DNA of 64,000 nucleotides from Anas platyrhynchos (taxonomy: Eukaryota > Chordata > Aves > Anseriformes > Anatidae): the NCBI RefSeq assembly GCF_047663525.1, contig NC_092597.1:24638501-24702500 (forward strand). The letters are read 5' to 3'. A program made the translations under genes and the position numbers. Shown here piece after piece: positions 27,255 through 47,400 of this stretch; the stretch's first letter is position 1, and every line of letters starts with the position of its first letter. The notes under the pieces were generated by a model. The model was not told the origin of the DNA. It saw only the letters and a program-made list of their open reading frames with translations, and ran no database searches.

Positions 27255-27968
27255 GGGAGAGGTGGAGGTGGTTTTTATTTCCCGGTAGCAGGCAGCAGCG
27301 GGGGCAGCGGCAGCACGACACAACGCACAATGCCCTCTGCTGGCGAAAGGGCTTCTCACAGGAGCCTTGTCAAACGGCAATAAAGTTTTTACTTCATTGA
27401 TTGGTTGATAAAAGAAAATCATCCCTTCCTTCACTGCTTTCCTTAAAATAGCCTCACTTGGTCATCCTTTACAAAAATACTGAAAACGTTAAATGAGCAC
27501 ATATAAAACTTAAAAATCACAGCACTCGTCTTTCTCTAGAGAAAGGAAAAATCGCCTTCAGAGAAAAAAAAAGTCCCTAAAAAAGTTGCATCGGCTGACT
27601 GAGAAATGAGTGGCTCGGGGAAGGGCTGGGGTTGTGGCACGGCACCCTGACATCGGGGGCTGCCTGGCATTTGTGCCTCGTGTGCTCCTGGATCTGTCCC
27701 CCCTCAGTGTGGGGAGCCCAGCACACGCCACCAGCAGCCGGGGGTTCTGGCTGTAAGGGCAGGAACACGCTTGGTTTGGGCTAGGGACAGCGGGCACGGA
27801 TCTGCCTACCACAGGAAGCTTTGTGCAAGCACAGGAATCTACCTGCACCTAACAAATATCAGCAGACTTCTTTCTTCTTCTTGCTTTCTTGATTCTAGCA
27901 TTTAGAAATTCACACGTGATCAATTATTCCTTTTTCTGTATCCACTTTCCCCAGCCTGTGCTCTCCTC
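27255..27968 (-). other. CTSH: CTSH 3' UTR (probable)
   Basis: About 700 nt from the stop to the first AATAAA on the minus strand. No conserved coding content is visible. The extent depends on that single hexamer being used. Confidence 0.5.
27274..27279 (-). terminator. CTSH: Candidate CTSH polyadenylation signal AATAAA
   Basis: The minus strand reads cgggaaataaaaacc. I found no earlier AATAAA or ATTAAA between here and the stop. Confidence 0.5.
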
Positions 27969-34215
<6,247 letters not shown>

Positions 34216-34430
34216 CGCCGAGCCGTGCCGAGCCGTGCCGAGCCGAGCCGTGCTGAGCCTCCGCGGGGCGGAGCGGGGCACCCGGGCCCTCCCCGGGGCG
34301 GGCCGGACCCGCCGCCGCCAGGCCCCCCCCCCCTCCCGGGCACGGCTCCCCCTGACCCCCCCCTCCGGAGCAGTGCGGGGCCGGCGTTTGGCCCCGGGTC
34401 AGGCTGATAAAAACGGCAGCAGTCCTCGTT
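34216..34430 (-). promoter_or_regulatory. CTSH: CTSH promoter region, between CTSH and the RASGRF1 3' end
   Basis: About 215 bp of very GC-rich DNA without a TATA box, starting with agccgtgccg repeats and containing several GGGCGG-like boxes. It must hold the CTSH promoter and lies directly downstream of the RASGRF1 poly(A) site. Confidence 0.55.
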
Positions 34431-35381
34431 CACCCTGAGATAGAATAGATTTATTAGCAAGAGGTAATCAGGAAACATATATTTTTACAAAAATGGAAAT
34501 ATTTTTCCAAACAAGCTGTAAGTTGAAATATTTTAGGGCTTGAAATAGAATTCTCATACCACGAGGTATTGCTTACAGCAAAAGTTTTCTGTCTGTTATA
34601 GTGGAGCATGCCTGCCACTTTAAAGTTAAACTGTGTTTATATACTGTACAATGTAAAAAATACATGGTAATATTCACAGAATAAGCACTACATTACTATA
34701 TTCCTGCTAGAAGGTGGTTAGACAGGATTACAGTATATGTAATAAAAACACTCGGTCATTTTGTCTAATTCTACATCATGTTACTCAGTTGTCACAAGGA
34801 ATACGGAGCTGTAGCATATCAACAGGAGCTTGCGGGAGCAGAATGCAGCTAAGGGCACGAGGTCCGTTTCCTCTCCCCGCTCGCAGCGGGCTCGGTTCCG
34901 CGCAGGAGCCCCCTGGCAGGGGGTGGTGGCACACAGGGAGGACAGCTTGGTCCGCTGGGGTGGCTCGGACGGGTGGGTGCTGTCCCGCTGCCCTGCAGAG
35001 CCGGGGCCACGGCCACGTCCCCCTGCCCTGCAGCCCGGTGCCACGCAGCCGCTCCCCAGGCTGGGCAGGGGAGGCGAGTGCCCGCGCGGCTCCTGTACGT
35101 CCCCCCCCGCCCTGCTGTCCCCGGCCCCCTCGAGAAGAGCAAATGACAAAAATTAACATCGTCGAAAAGAAACCGGGACTCCAGCAAAGTGTCAACGCGT
35201 GAAACCTCAAACAACGCGGGGAATCCTACGCGAGGGCTACTGCAGCCTAACACCGAGGGGCTGGGTTTGCTCGGAGAAGCACAGAGGTGGGAGTCACTGC
35301 AGGGCGCCCGACATGAACAAGGAGCTATGTACAGGATGCTAGAGCGTGTGTACACGAGCAGCCGCCGGCCGCTCTCCGGCT
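34430..35381 (-). other. RASGRF1: RASGRF1 3' UTR
   Basis: About 950 nt from stop to poly(A) signal. The stop-proximal half is GC-rich and the distal half (34440-34850) is AT-rich. No coding content. Confidence 0.7.
34450..34455 (-). terminator. RASGRF1: RASGRF1 polyadenylation signal AATAAA
   Basis: The minus strand reads cttgctaataaatctattc. It is the last AATAAA before the GC-rich CTSH promoter and only about 235 bp from the CTSH start codon. Confidence 0.72.
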
Positions 35382-35474
35382 TCAGGAAGGCAGCTTGGGC
35401 TCTATTCGCAGGGACGCTTCGTAAAGGGTCTCCTCATCCATCACGAACGTCTGGTCCAGCAGGTACTGCGTCAC
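35382..35474 (-). CDS. RASGRF1: RASGRF1 exon 27 and stop
   Basis: 93 nt with stop TGA (35382-35384), encoding [20 protein letters not shown] and [10 protein letters not shown], the conserved C-terminus. Confidence 0.96.
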   Translation of the reverse strand: MTQYLLDQTFVMDEETLYEASLRIEPKLPS

Positions 35475-38400
35475 CTGGGGACGGGGCAGAGCGTTAGCAC
35501 TGTGCTCACCTCCACCCCGCACCTAACGCTGAAATAAGGAACAGGGAGAGGCCGAGAAGGGCCCGCGGTTCCTGCCAACAGACACAGGCACTGCACGTGC
35601 TTATCCCACCCCAGGATTGCAAAGTCACCCAGTCCCCACTTGCTCTTCTGCTTTTCTTGCCTAGCCGTCCTCTGCAGGGCTGTGTTATCAGCCACACAGC
35701 TCTCTTAGGTTGAGAACACCAAATCCTGATAACGAAGGCCCTCTAACCTTAGCACAGGGAACGCAGGCTCTTGCTGTGGGAATGCTGCTGACAGGGCAGG
35801 ACATTTGCTCTGGTGTTAGCAGAAAACCTGCTAGCAGTTCCTGGGAGAGTTTTTCCCCAGTGCCATTTTGGGTCCTGGTGCAGCTGGTGCTGGCTGGAGG
35901 GGGCATGGGGTGGGGGGGTTGCGGTCAGCTGGCAGCAAAGCACCAGCAGCAGTTGCACTCGGGTTTGGCAGTTTTCAGTGGGTTTCTCAGGCCTGGGGAG
36001 CTTTCACGGACACTTCTCCCTTCCCCAAGCACCAGAGGCCAAGAGGAGGCAGGGATTTATCTGGTGCGTCCCGGTGAGACCCAGCTGCACCAGCCTGGCC
36101 CCTCGCGGGTACCAGGCTGTGGGTACCAGGCTGCAGAAGTGAAAATCAGAGCCTGGATCCCAGCTGGTGGTCATGGTCCAGAGGAACATGAGCAGCTCCT
36201 GCCACCACCCCAGGAGCCCCCAGCACCCCAGGGGGGGTTTGGTGCCACGGCTGGGGCATGGCCCAGGCTCAGCGGATGGCTGCAGGGCAGAGGCACTGCT
36301 CCAGGATGGGCCCTGCTGCTTCTGGAGAGCAAGAGCCCTGCAGGCAGCGGAAACCCCGCACCACGACGATGTTTCCTGGGTGGTTCCCTTGTGCAGCAGC
36401 AGAGGAAGCACGAGGGTGGCCACAACTTGCCATCTCCTCACACATGTGGGGTACCGCATGGCAGAGGCCACCAGCGCCAGGCTGTGTGGGTGGGACAGTC
36501 TGTAACTCAGCACGGTGACTCCTCCTGGTCTCTAGCCTGGGCTGGGACAGCCCAGCTGCAAGCTGGCTGCTTGGCACAACTTTTGGGGGCCGGGGTAGGA
36601 CACAGAATGGCTCTGCTCTGTGCAAAGCTGCTGAGGGAAATGGCAGCACCGAGGGAGGGCACAGCCGCTGTGCTGCATCGCACTGTGGTCCCTGCAAGCA
36701 AGCAGTGTGTGCGCTTTATCATCACTCCAAGCAGCCCCAGGAGCACCCCAGGGTGCTGGCTGCTAACCGCCCACCCTGCCCACCCCACACATAGCTGGCC
36801 AAGGCAGCCCTTGGTGCACACATCGCAGGTCCTGTGCTGTTAGCCACGCGCTGCGGGTGCACGGGGCGCTGAGCGAGCACAGCCTGGACACGACCCCAGC
36901 TCTGCCGAACACCCACAACGGCAGGAACCACATCGGGAGGAAGGTCAATGCTCAGCCTGTGCTGGGCCTGTTGCATCCAGGCGTGGCGGCTGCCTGAAGC
37001 AACGCCTCCCCTGCAGCACCCAGGGGAGCTGCTGCGGCTGCCCTCGGTCCCTGCAGCCCTGCTGAGCCCCTGCAGCACAGCACAGCAGCAGCAGGGAGGC
37101 ACCAGCCACGCTTCTGCTGCAGCAGCAAACACCAAGGGAGCCACTTGTTACTCATTCCTCCTTTCAGCCCCAGGTAAAACACGAGCTCTGGCCAAGTGCC
37201 TGCCTGGGAGCCGCTCTCCTGCACAGGGGAACCCCCCACCATGAACCCCCTCACCCCCTCGCTGTGCACGGCTCTGCTGCTCCCCAGCCACTCCAAGCAC
37301 GGGGAGCACAGAGGTCCCACATCTTCCCCAAAGGAGCTGCCACAGATCCAAGGCTTGGGTGCTGCAGCTCAGGTGGGGCACGAGGAGAGGAGGGAGTGTG
37401 CGGCCCTCATACCTTAGGCTGGTGCTCGATCTTGTAGGAGGTTTGCTGGAACTGGCGGATCTCTCTTATGATGTGGGAAATCTGTCCAGGGAGAGGACAA
37501 AGCTGCTGTTAACGGCCCTGCCACCAGCACTGCCACCACGTCCCGGCACCAGCGGGGCAGCGAGCCACCGCCCTGCCCGCATCCTTCCACCCCAGCACAC
37601 AGCGGGGCCGCCTGGTCCCCTTTGTACCTGTCCAGGACCCAGAGCCACCGGTCCCACCGCCTGGCACAGCGGGGCCACAGCACTCACCATCCTCATTTTG
37701 GAGAAGTTCACCAGCCCGTCCTCGGTGTAATTGGGGGTCCCCTCCTCTATGAAGGCCAGGTCGGTCAGGTACATCCCCAGGTAGGGGACACAAGGAGGGT
37801 CGCAGCTTCAGGAGCGAATGGGAAACGAACGAGAGAGAAAACTTCCTTACTCGGGGCTTGCCTGGGCTCTGCAGGGGAGGGAGAAGGGTCGGGCCCCGCG
37901 GAGGTCAGGGTTTGAAGGGTTCTCTAACGCACAGGGACTCCAGAGCTCATCCCTGCAGCCTCCCTGCAGGCTGACACCATCAATGAAACCCACCCGGGAG
38001 GCCCTTTTGTTCACGCCTTCCCGCACCACTGCCCAAAGGAGCAGCACATTATTTGGGATTGCTCCGCCAGCTGCCTGCTGGACGGGACTTCCCGTCAGCA
38101 CGGGCTCTGAAATGAGCTCGGGAGCGAGGTCTGGACCGGGGGTGCCTGCACAAAGCGAGAGCCTCCCCGACGGGGCGCAGCGCTGGGCTGGGACCTGTGC
38201 CAGCCGCGGGGCATCGCCGCCCACACTTACTTCTTCAGCGCCTCCCTCAGGTTCTTGAACCTGCCCTCCGACGACACCAGCTTCTGCAGCTTGTCGATCA
38301 GAGCCTTCGTCTGCAAGAGACCCAAGGGTTTGGGGCAGGGTGGGAAGAGACCCCGTCCCCGGGGCCGACCCATGCTGCCCACCCTGCTGCAGCCGCTGCG

Positions 38401-41400
38401 AGGAGCTGAGCGAGCGCTGGAAAGCAAAAACCTCCAGCATGTACTAGGGATTGGCAATGCACAGCTCCCCTCCCCTACCTCCCACCTGCTCCTTCTCCAG
38501 TGCCTGTCTAAATTTACAGGTTTGGCTTTTTGCAGGAAAAAAAACAACCCACGATGTTTCAGATTCCGAGAGGAGCCCACACAGCAGCTCCGGCAGCCCC
38601 TGGGCTCAGTCAGACTCGATACAAGCTATTTCTGTACCAAGTAAACCAACACGTGAATTAATTTTGCTCGTCCATATTTGGTACAAGGAGCCCAAAAAAC
38701 AGCTTAAAGAAGCGCGCACACGTGTGCACTGCAACAACCACGCTTCAGAAAAGGCTCCTGGGGCTGCAGGCACAGCCAGCCTGACCCGACGGCTCAGCCC
38801 CGCGCCGTACCTGCTTGGAGACCTTGAGCCAGGTTTTCTTCAGGCGGAAGATGGCACTGCGGTTGAGGGAGGAGGTGATCTCCAGCACGGCGTTGTAGTT
38901 GTGCAGGCAGCGGCAGATGTCCGCCACGGCCACCCACTTCTCGATGGAGCTCACCCGCGCGTTGATCTCCTCGTTGCGCAGGATCTCAGACGCTATCAAG
39001 TTACTGACCTTCAGGAGGACAACAGCCCCAGCCCGGAGTCACAAGGGCAGCAGCCTCTCCCCCCCCCCTCAGCCACAAGCTTTCCAGCTTTTTTTTTTTA
39101 CAAGATTTCCCTTTTTTACAAGATTTCCCTTCGCTGCAGCAGCAATGGGCGCAGAGGAGCCCGCACGCCTGTGCCACGAGGCACCCCACCTGCGGTGTTC
39201 CCCAGAGCACCGAGCACCCATCGAGCACAGACGGAGGCAGACAAAACCTGCAGCCCCCCAGCCCTGGCCAGCACTGGGCCAGGTGTGGCTGTGCTGCTGC
39301 TCCTGCGCCCTGTCCCTGCCCGCTGGCCGCACTTACGTCATTGAAGTGCTTTGTGTTTTTCATGATATAAGGAGTCCTCTCGTTCTTCTCCAGCTTCATC
39401 CAGCCTTGCCCAAAGAACTCCCTGTGAAGGACACCGTGCACAGCAAGGCTCCTTCCCCATCATCCCGCAGCACCCAGGCCCTACCAGCCCTCGGGGTGGC
39501 CGGGACCCCCCGTCTGGGCTCCAGGTGGACCCTGCGGGTGGGGGGGTGCTGACCAGGGGATGGGAGGAGACCCCCCCGGCCACGTGGGACACTTACTCGT
39601 ACGGGATCTTCTTGAAGACGAGGTGATCGAGCAGCGTCAGCTGCTCCGCTATTTCCAGAGCCGAGTGGTTTTCAAAAGGCTCTGCTTTGACCCCCTCGGC
39701 CTAAACAGCAAAGGTGACAATTAGGGCCAATTCGTTAAGACTTCTCACAACTCAGACATGAAATAAGGCCAAAAGGAATCTCCAGCACCAAGAAATGCAC
39801 CAAGCAGCCAGGAGGGAGCTCACGGGGCAGGGTCCCCGCGTCCCACCAGCACTGGGATCTGCTGGCTTCGTGCAGACCGGGGAGCTTTAACCCCGTTACC
39901 ACCCGTGCACATGTGCGAACACCAAATTAACTCATCTCGACTGCAGTAATTAGGTGTCAGCTCCGGAACAGGCCCCGGCACGCTGATTTCTGTAACCGCT
40001 GCCTTTCTGCTCCACGTCTGTTTAATTAATAAAGCACCAGGGAGTCCCAGCTGGAGCAGCACCGCTCCACAAACATCCGTGGGGTCAGCAGAGCGAGGAC
40101 CCGGAGCTGCTCGGGATGGCTTTTCCAGGGGGTGTCCATAAAAGCAGCACGAACAGGGACATCTCTGTCCCCTGGCTGCAGCTGCCCAGGTGCCCGCAGC
40201 CCCCACCCAAACCGGGGGGGCTGGGGCACAGCCACAACTTCTGCCCCCAGACCCTGTACAGGGCCCTCACGCAGGGACCTGGCTGTGCTTTGGCACTAAC
40301 ACCTCAAATCCCTGCCCTGCCTGCAGGTCGCTGCTTTTCCTGGGTGTTTTCCTTAAAGCTGGGCTCCTCGGGAGGAGGGGCAGCCTGAAAACCTGGCTTT
40401 GTTTGTGCTCTCCCCTTCAAAGGCAGTTTGCAGCACCAGTGACTGCAGACAAAAGCCTAAAAAACCCTGCAGGGACTCAAAAACTCCAGAAACCAGGAGG
40501 CAGATCCGAAGGCACTGTTATTTCAGGTGCACCAGGCCGATTTGAAGTGGCTCTTGGTTTTTGCCTGGGAACCGGCCTTGTTTTTGCTAAACACAGAGAA
40601 GTGGCACCCGAGCTGCAGCCTCCCCGAGGTGTGTAAGCTCACTGCACGCTCCCTGGGCTCTGCTCACAGGCACAGCTCTGTGCTGGAGCCAGCTGTGCTA
40701 ACACTCATTGCTCTGAGCCCACACACAGGACGAGGACACGGGGACACCGGGAGCCACGGAGTTCTCCTGCGCCCCTCGGGCGGACGCATCCACATGTCTC
40801 TGCATTGGTGCTGCTGGGGGTGCAGATGGACAGACGTGGCTAGGGCAGGATCAGAGCTGCCAGCACCAGCAGCACACCCAGCTGTGCTCACTGCTGGCCC
40901 TGTCCTTAAACCTGTCCCTGCGCTGTGACACCCTGACAGTGGCCCTGGAGAGCTGCTCCCTGCCAGGCCGGGTGTGCACAGGTCCCGGGGGGCAGGAGGA
41001 ACCCCGCAGGGCCCTGTGCAGCCTCCATCTGTCCATCTGTCTGTCCAGCCACAGCAACAGGACCTCCTCAGGGCTGCTGTGCCGCCGCCTGCCCAGCACC
41101 TTGTCAAGCAACCAGAGGGAGTGAGGAGGGGGGAGGCACTCACCATCTGCACCACCTCCTCCAGGGTTATCTGGTTGTCTCCGGGATCCTCCTGCGTCAG
41201 AGTCCTGCAGCACAAAAAGGCAGCGCTGCCTCAGCTGGGGAAGCGGTGGGGCCACGGCGTGCCCTCGTGTTCATGGGCTTTCACAGGAACTTGGTGTTAA
41301 GCACCAGTGAGAGGCACAAGGGGTGGAGGTGGCATGCCCTGCTTGTGGCCCCCGCGCTCCCGTTGCTGCTCGGATGCGCAGGGACGCAGAGAGCCTTTCC

Positions 41401-44400
41401 TCTTTGCAGGCACCTCCTGAACCTGCTGCCAGACCCCGTGCTAGGGTTTCATGCCTGCTTTTATCCTGGGTGAGAGCTGAAAGCAGCCGCCGAGAGCCTG
41501 GCACAGCACCCAGGAAAAGCAAACGGCACCAAGGGCCCTTTACCTTATAATGTTGGCCGCCGCTTTTCTCTCCTGGGTCAGGAGCTCGGGATCGTGAATA
41601 ACTTCCTCCAGAAAGCTAATCACTCTGAACTTCAGCTCCTCGTTGGTTTCAAAGTCCTGCCAAAACAGGCACAGTTACAACTTGAATCAATTGTACTCGC
41701 ATTGTAGCTCTCCTTGCTGCCTGCCTAAAGCCTGGCTTTAATCCCCGCGCTACCCACGGAGGGGGCACAACGGGGCCGGCTGCTCCCACCCCGCAGCGCC
41801 TTGGCCAACACCCTGGGGAAAACCAGCAGGAAATGCTCTGGCTCATTCTGTAATTTGCATTGGCATCTCCTGGACTGGGAGAAACCCGTGGCCCTTCCCA
41901 GTAACAACTGGGGGGTGCCTGCGCCCAGTGCCCCTCCCCAGCCAGCTGTGCCCTAGCCTGGAGAAACGGGCAGCAGAGGGGGACAAGGGACAGCAGGGGA
42001 AGCCCCGGGCTCTGACCCTGATAGCATCCTGCAGCCTCTGTGCAGGAATCAAACCCAGCTAACACATTTCCAGCAGCACCATGCTGTGGTATCCAGCAGG
42101 AGGATACCAGCAGGTCCCACCCCTCCTCGTGTGCACACCAAATATGCAAACGCTGCAATCAAACCACCTCGTCCCTCGTGCCATGCACGAGAAGCTCCAG
42201 CTCCCCTGCTTGGCAGCTTTCATCTCCTCCCCATGTCCACTCATTTGCTTAATTAAAAAAAAAAGGCAAATTGCCTTTCCAGCTGGAGCCTGGCTGAGCC
42301 CACAGGAATGCAGCCGAACCTGTGCCAGCGCTGAGCGACCCCAAAGAGCTCTCCAAGGCCCCTGAGCTGCCCAGCCCCTGCGTCGTGTGGGAGCCCCCCG
42401 AGCCTGGGACCCCCCAGTGCCCATCCCAGCCCCCCCGAGCACACCTGTGAGTGTTTGGAGACCCAGTGCCGCAGCACGTTGAGGACCCTGTTGGTGGCTG
42501 CTCTCCGGATCACAAACTCCTTGTCCCCGTTCCGCTGGTCGGTCGGGAAGCCTGCAAGGACGGCCCGTCATTTAGCACAGCCACAGCTCCGCCAGGGATG
42601 GCTCAGGGCTATTTGCAGGACGGCTGGGAGGCAAAACCCCAGCTCTCCCAGCACCGTGAGGATGCAGGAGCCGGCAAGGCTCAGGGCAGGGGGTGCCTGG
42701 CTGCTCACACGGTGCTGACCCCAGAGCCAGACACCACGGAGATGGGCACCCACAGGGCTTGTCCCCGCAGCGGGGCAGCCCGGGGCCGTGTACCTGCGCT
42801 GGCGAGGGACATCCTCCGGTACTTCTCCTTGGTGGGCGTCCCCTCGTTGGCCCCCGCCGTGGCTATGGCGAAGGCGGAGGCGGCGGACAGGGCGCTGCGG
42901 GTGCTGTCGAGCTCCCGGCAGGACGGCATCACCACGCCGTTGTTGTAGGAAAACAAGGAGAAGTCTGGGGGGACACAGCAGCACTCAGCCCCGGCAGCAG
43001 CCCCAGGCAGTCCCCTCCCCGCAGCACCCCGTCCCCGTGCCGAGCCCCCCGCCCTCACCACCCCGCATCTTGCCCAGGGGGTGGGCGGCTCTGGGCACTG
43101 AGGTTTCATCCAGCACAGCTCTAAGAGAGGTTAAACCCGCAGGGTGCTGTAGGTAACATTCAGGTTGCTACAGGGGAGAACCTATAAGGTCAGAGCTTGG
43201 GCTCACGTTTTTGCAGTGTAACTCACTCCTAAAATGCCAGATCAGCACAGAGCTGGGGGAGAGGGAACAGGAGACCCAGTAAGGAGCACAGATGCAGACC
43301 AGCTCTGCGATCTGGGCCAGGGACTTTGGCATTTCCCAGTTCCCTTGCAGCAAACTAAAGGGTGGAGCCCTGCTCCTTTCCACGTCCGCCTTAGGTTTAT
43401 GCCTGCATCTTTCAGCAGGTCTGTAGGGCAGGCTCGAAGGCAGAGGGCAGCTGCCAACGGCCCATGAGTTGGATGCGCACGGCTCCCTCGTTACCTGATG
43501 AGTTTTTGCACTTGATGGACTTCGGAGTAGTCGGAGACTTTGTGGGGGAAGTTTCAGCCTCTGCCTCGTCGCTCTGGTTGGGGTCAGTGTCGGACTCCTC
43601 CCTGACGGACACGTCTGAACCTGGGAGAAGCAGGGGGCACAGCATGAGCACTGCTGGAAACGCACGTGGTGCAGCCCCAAATCTTCCAGGCTTTCCCCAC
43701 AGACCCGGCTGCTCCTTCCAGAGGGACATGGAGGGCGCTTGGCCGGCAGCCTGGGTCAGGACAGTGTCGAGGCACAGACATTGCAGCCGGGGGGCTGCAG
43801 CCTTTTCCCATTCCCTTTAAGGATGGGGGGCATCTCGTACAGGATGGGGTCACAGCTCACGGTGCCACAGCCGTGCGCCCCCACCCCTGCCCGCACCAGC
43901 CCACAGGGACTCACTCTGCTTGCTCGGCAGCGATTCCTCCTGCTTTTCTGAGGCTGCTTCTCCTTCGTCGGGGATTTTGTTGGGGTAGTTACTGGACACG
44001 TACAGTTTGTTTATGTCCAGAGTGGTCTTGCTGAACGGAGCCATGGACGAGTACATGCTTGCATAGCCGTTGGAGGAGCAGCTGAGCGCAGCCAGGTCCA
44101 GCGCCTTCCCCCCCGTGATGATGGGGATGTTGAGGGAGAGCTTCCTGCGCCGGCTGGGGGACGAGGACTTGGTGATGGAGAGGGGGGGCGGCGAGGAGAA
44201 CTTGCGGTTGGCCCTGGGGGACTTGGGGGGCTCGCCGTAGAGCAGCTTGTTGTTCTGGCTGTTGGCAAACAGGAGCTCCAGGGACCTGGGCAGAGGGAGG
44301 GGGAGAAGGGCGAGCTGGCACCCGCTCTGCGGTGGTGGTGGTGGCTCCAGGGCCACTCAGCAGTGCTGGCTCTGGGGGGGGCTCCAAGCCACAGTGGGGG

Positions 44401-47400
44401 CAGCCCCAGGGCATGGCCCCCGCAGGGTGAGCCCCTGCTGTCCACTCCTGCTCCAAGGCAGGGCACGGGCAGGGTTTACCAACGGGGTGGGATGACCACA
44501 GGGCAGCCCCAGAGCCCAGAAAACCAGAGGACGGACTGGGGACAAAGAAAGGCACCATGGGGGGCGCAGCCTCCCCCCACCGTGCACCCTGCAGGCCCTT
44601 AAGGGGCAGAAACCATCCCGCCACGGGGCCTCACCGGGCAGGGATGGCGCTGATCGGCTTCTTGTAGATCGTGATGAGCTTGTCGAGGACGACCAGGGCG
44701 GTGGTGAAGACGCGGTAGGAATGCAGGAATGTGTTCAGAAAGTCAATGCTCAGGAACCGCAGGTCCGTCAGCCTCTCCAGGAGCCGTTCCACGCTCGCAT
44801 AGCGGATCTGGAGGACCTTGCAGGAATTCATCGTTTTACTGAACCTAATGTCAACATCATCACAATACAAGCTGGCATCAGACCTGCAGAGAAACAAGAT
44901 ATCTGTGGTTCCAGCCTGGGACGAAACCAAGGGCTGCTGAGCGAGAGCAGCTGCACCTGAGACGTGTGGGGCCACGGAAAAGGGGTGGGGGCTCCTCGGT
45001 GGGAAGGAGCCTCGCGCACGTGGGGGTGCCATGGGAACGCTCCCGGGGAAAAATGGGAATTCAGCCCCCCAAAGTGGGCGGAAATTCTGCACAGTGCTCA
45101 GCAGGCAGATGGAAAGGGTCGGTATCTGCCAGGCCATAATAATGCCTCCTGAGCCTCGCCCAGCACCGGTCCTTGCAGCAACGCAGACTGGGGGCAGCAG
45201 CAGGGCCGCACACCTCTCCCACCTGCTGCATGGTGATTTGGGCAGTACCGGGGCGCTCAGCCGCGGGGGGAGCTGTGCTGGAGCGGGGCAGGGCAGCGGC
45301 CCTGCAGCACCCGGCCGTGCCCGGCTCTGGCAGCACTCACTTGATCATCTGGGGAACGGTGACCTTGGAGTTCTCCTCGAAGGCGTTCATCATCAGGCCG
45401 TTGCAGCGGATGTTGTCCACGCACTGCAAGTGGCACGGGTGGGACGTGGGAGAGGGCAGCGGCAGTGAGGACAGCCCCATTTGGCATCCCCCCGAGCTCT
45501 GCGAGGCCCCGGCTGGCACAGCGTGCTGCCAGGCACCGGGCACCGCAGCAGACCCCAGAAACCTGCGCTCCCCCCTCACCGCCCCCGCTGAGCTCCTCGC
45601 TCCGGGGCTTGGCAGCTCGGTCCTACCTGGCTGATGTCACTGGTCCAGGCAGCCTTCTCCTGCCTGGACGATGCCACGAGGATGACAGTGAAAGATGAGG
45701 CATCTTTTGGCTCCACCACAATTTTGAAGTCGAGGTGGTCGATGTCTTGCCCCGACGCTTTTGCTTTGGAATAGGAAAAAACAAACACAGAGCTTTCAGG
45801 AAGGGTTCTCCACCCCCTTCTCCCCAGGATACGCTGTATTTAAGGCTTTTTTAAGGCTCGTTGCATTTTGAGGGTTGTCTGGGGTGAGGACACGATGGGT
45901 TCCTGAGAAAGGCTCTGTGCTTGCCAGCTCAAGTCTGCACGCCACCAGCACAGCGTGGCCTCGTGTTCGGGCCCAGTGCTGTGTGCCAGGGGAGAGTCTG
46001 GCTCCAGCTGAGGGTTGGAAAACCTGTAATGAGGGCAGGAGAAAGGGACCTGTGCTCTTCTGCAACTGATCTGTAATTAAGCAGGCACGGCTGAGTGTCC
46101 AGCATCTTTCCCTTTTGCACTGAGCTGTGTGGTGCTCGCTGCCTGCCTGGGAAGGATTATTTGCATACGTGTGCATCTGTCTGGTACACGGTAACTAATT
46201 TACCTAATTACATTCAGCCAGGAGATTATGACTTCCTTGACTCTGTTCAGGGCCTGAATCTGCTCCAGGAGCTCTGTGCAGCCAGTTTTACCCCGCACGG
46301 AGGGACTGTAGGAGCTTCCAGGGGGGAATTTCCACACCAGTTACAGGGGACACCGGCAGCACCGCGCACGCTGTGACTGCCCCCAGGGCCGCGGGGGCGC
46401 AGAGGGCACCTACCGTCCTCATCGGTGCTCTCCTGCTCCTCTATCAGGGTGCAGTCAATGAGGGAGATGACGCCGTTCTGCAGAGCAGGGGTAGGAGGTC
46501 AGAGGTGGGACAGCAAACCCCAGCCCTCCCGGGGCAGGAGGGGGTCCCTGCCCAGCACCCCGCTCACAGCCACCCACTCGCAGCCCCGCTCCCCAGCCCG
46601 GGGCCGGGAGGTGCCACAGGGCTCCTGGTGCCACCACCAGCACAGAGAGAGATTTGAGTGGAAAAAAGCAGTTTCTGACTGCTGGGGTGTCAGTTTTCCT
46701 TGTACAACCGATCAACTGTTTGTTTATAAATTATTTAATATGAGCTTTAAATTAAATTTCCCAAAAGTCTGTTGTAATTATCAGCTCTTCGCCACGGACT
46801 GTAATTTTTCAAACTGATAATTTAATGCCAGTAACGAGCAATTTCTCTATGATTCTTGCTCAATTAACTGCAAAACTTCCCCCAACAAAAGCCTGAGTCT
46901 TGGGAAGGGACCGGAGAAGACTGCGAGTGCTGTGCAGAAGCCGAGGCTGTAATTTAAGTTTCTCGCTGAATAGATTGTCAGGGCTCTGCTGCAAGGCACC
47001 TTCCTTTGCCAAGAGCTGGCAGTCTCTCGTCTTTGCACATGACTCAGCTCACACACCGCTGACAGCCACCCGGCCACGTGGAAGGAATGTGATCACCCAG
47101 TGCCCACAGGGGGCTGCAGGCACATGAGGGTGTGCTGGAGCCCGAGGCCCCCCCTGTCTGCCCCTGCCACCTGGCACCCACCTTGGTGAGGTGCAGCTTT
47201 CCTCCCGAGCCCCGGGTGCAGATGATCAGGTGCTTGGAGAAGAGGAAGCACTGCCGCTCGCCCTCCTTCCTCAGCGAGAGGGACCCCAGGCGCCCCCGCG
47301 TGATTTTCCCCTTCTCCGACATCGGCACTTGGATGAGGGACCCTGCGAGACAGAGGCACCGTCCCTGGCTCTGCCGCCACCGCGCATTGGAGGGATGGGG

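Noticed and set aside
35710-36843. 377-codon open frame on the plus strand between the last two RASGRF1 exons
   Set aside because: Intronic, GC-rich, no domain or family resemblance, and overlapping long frames occur on the other strand as well.
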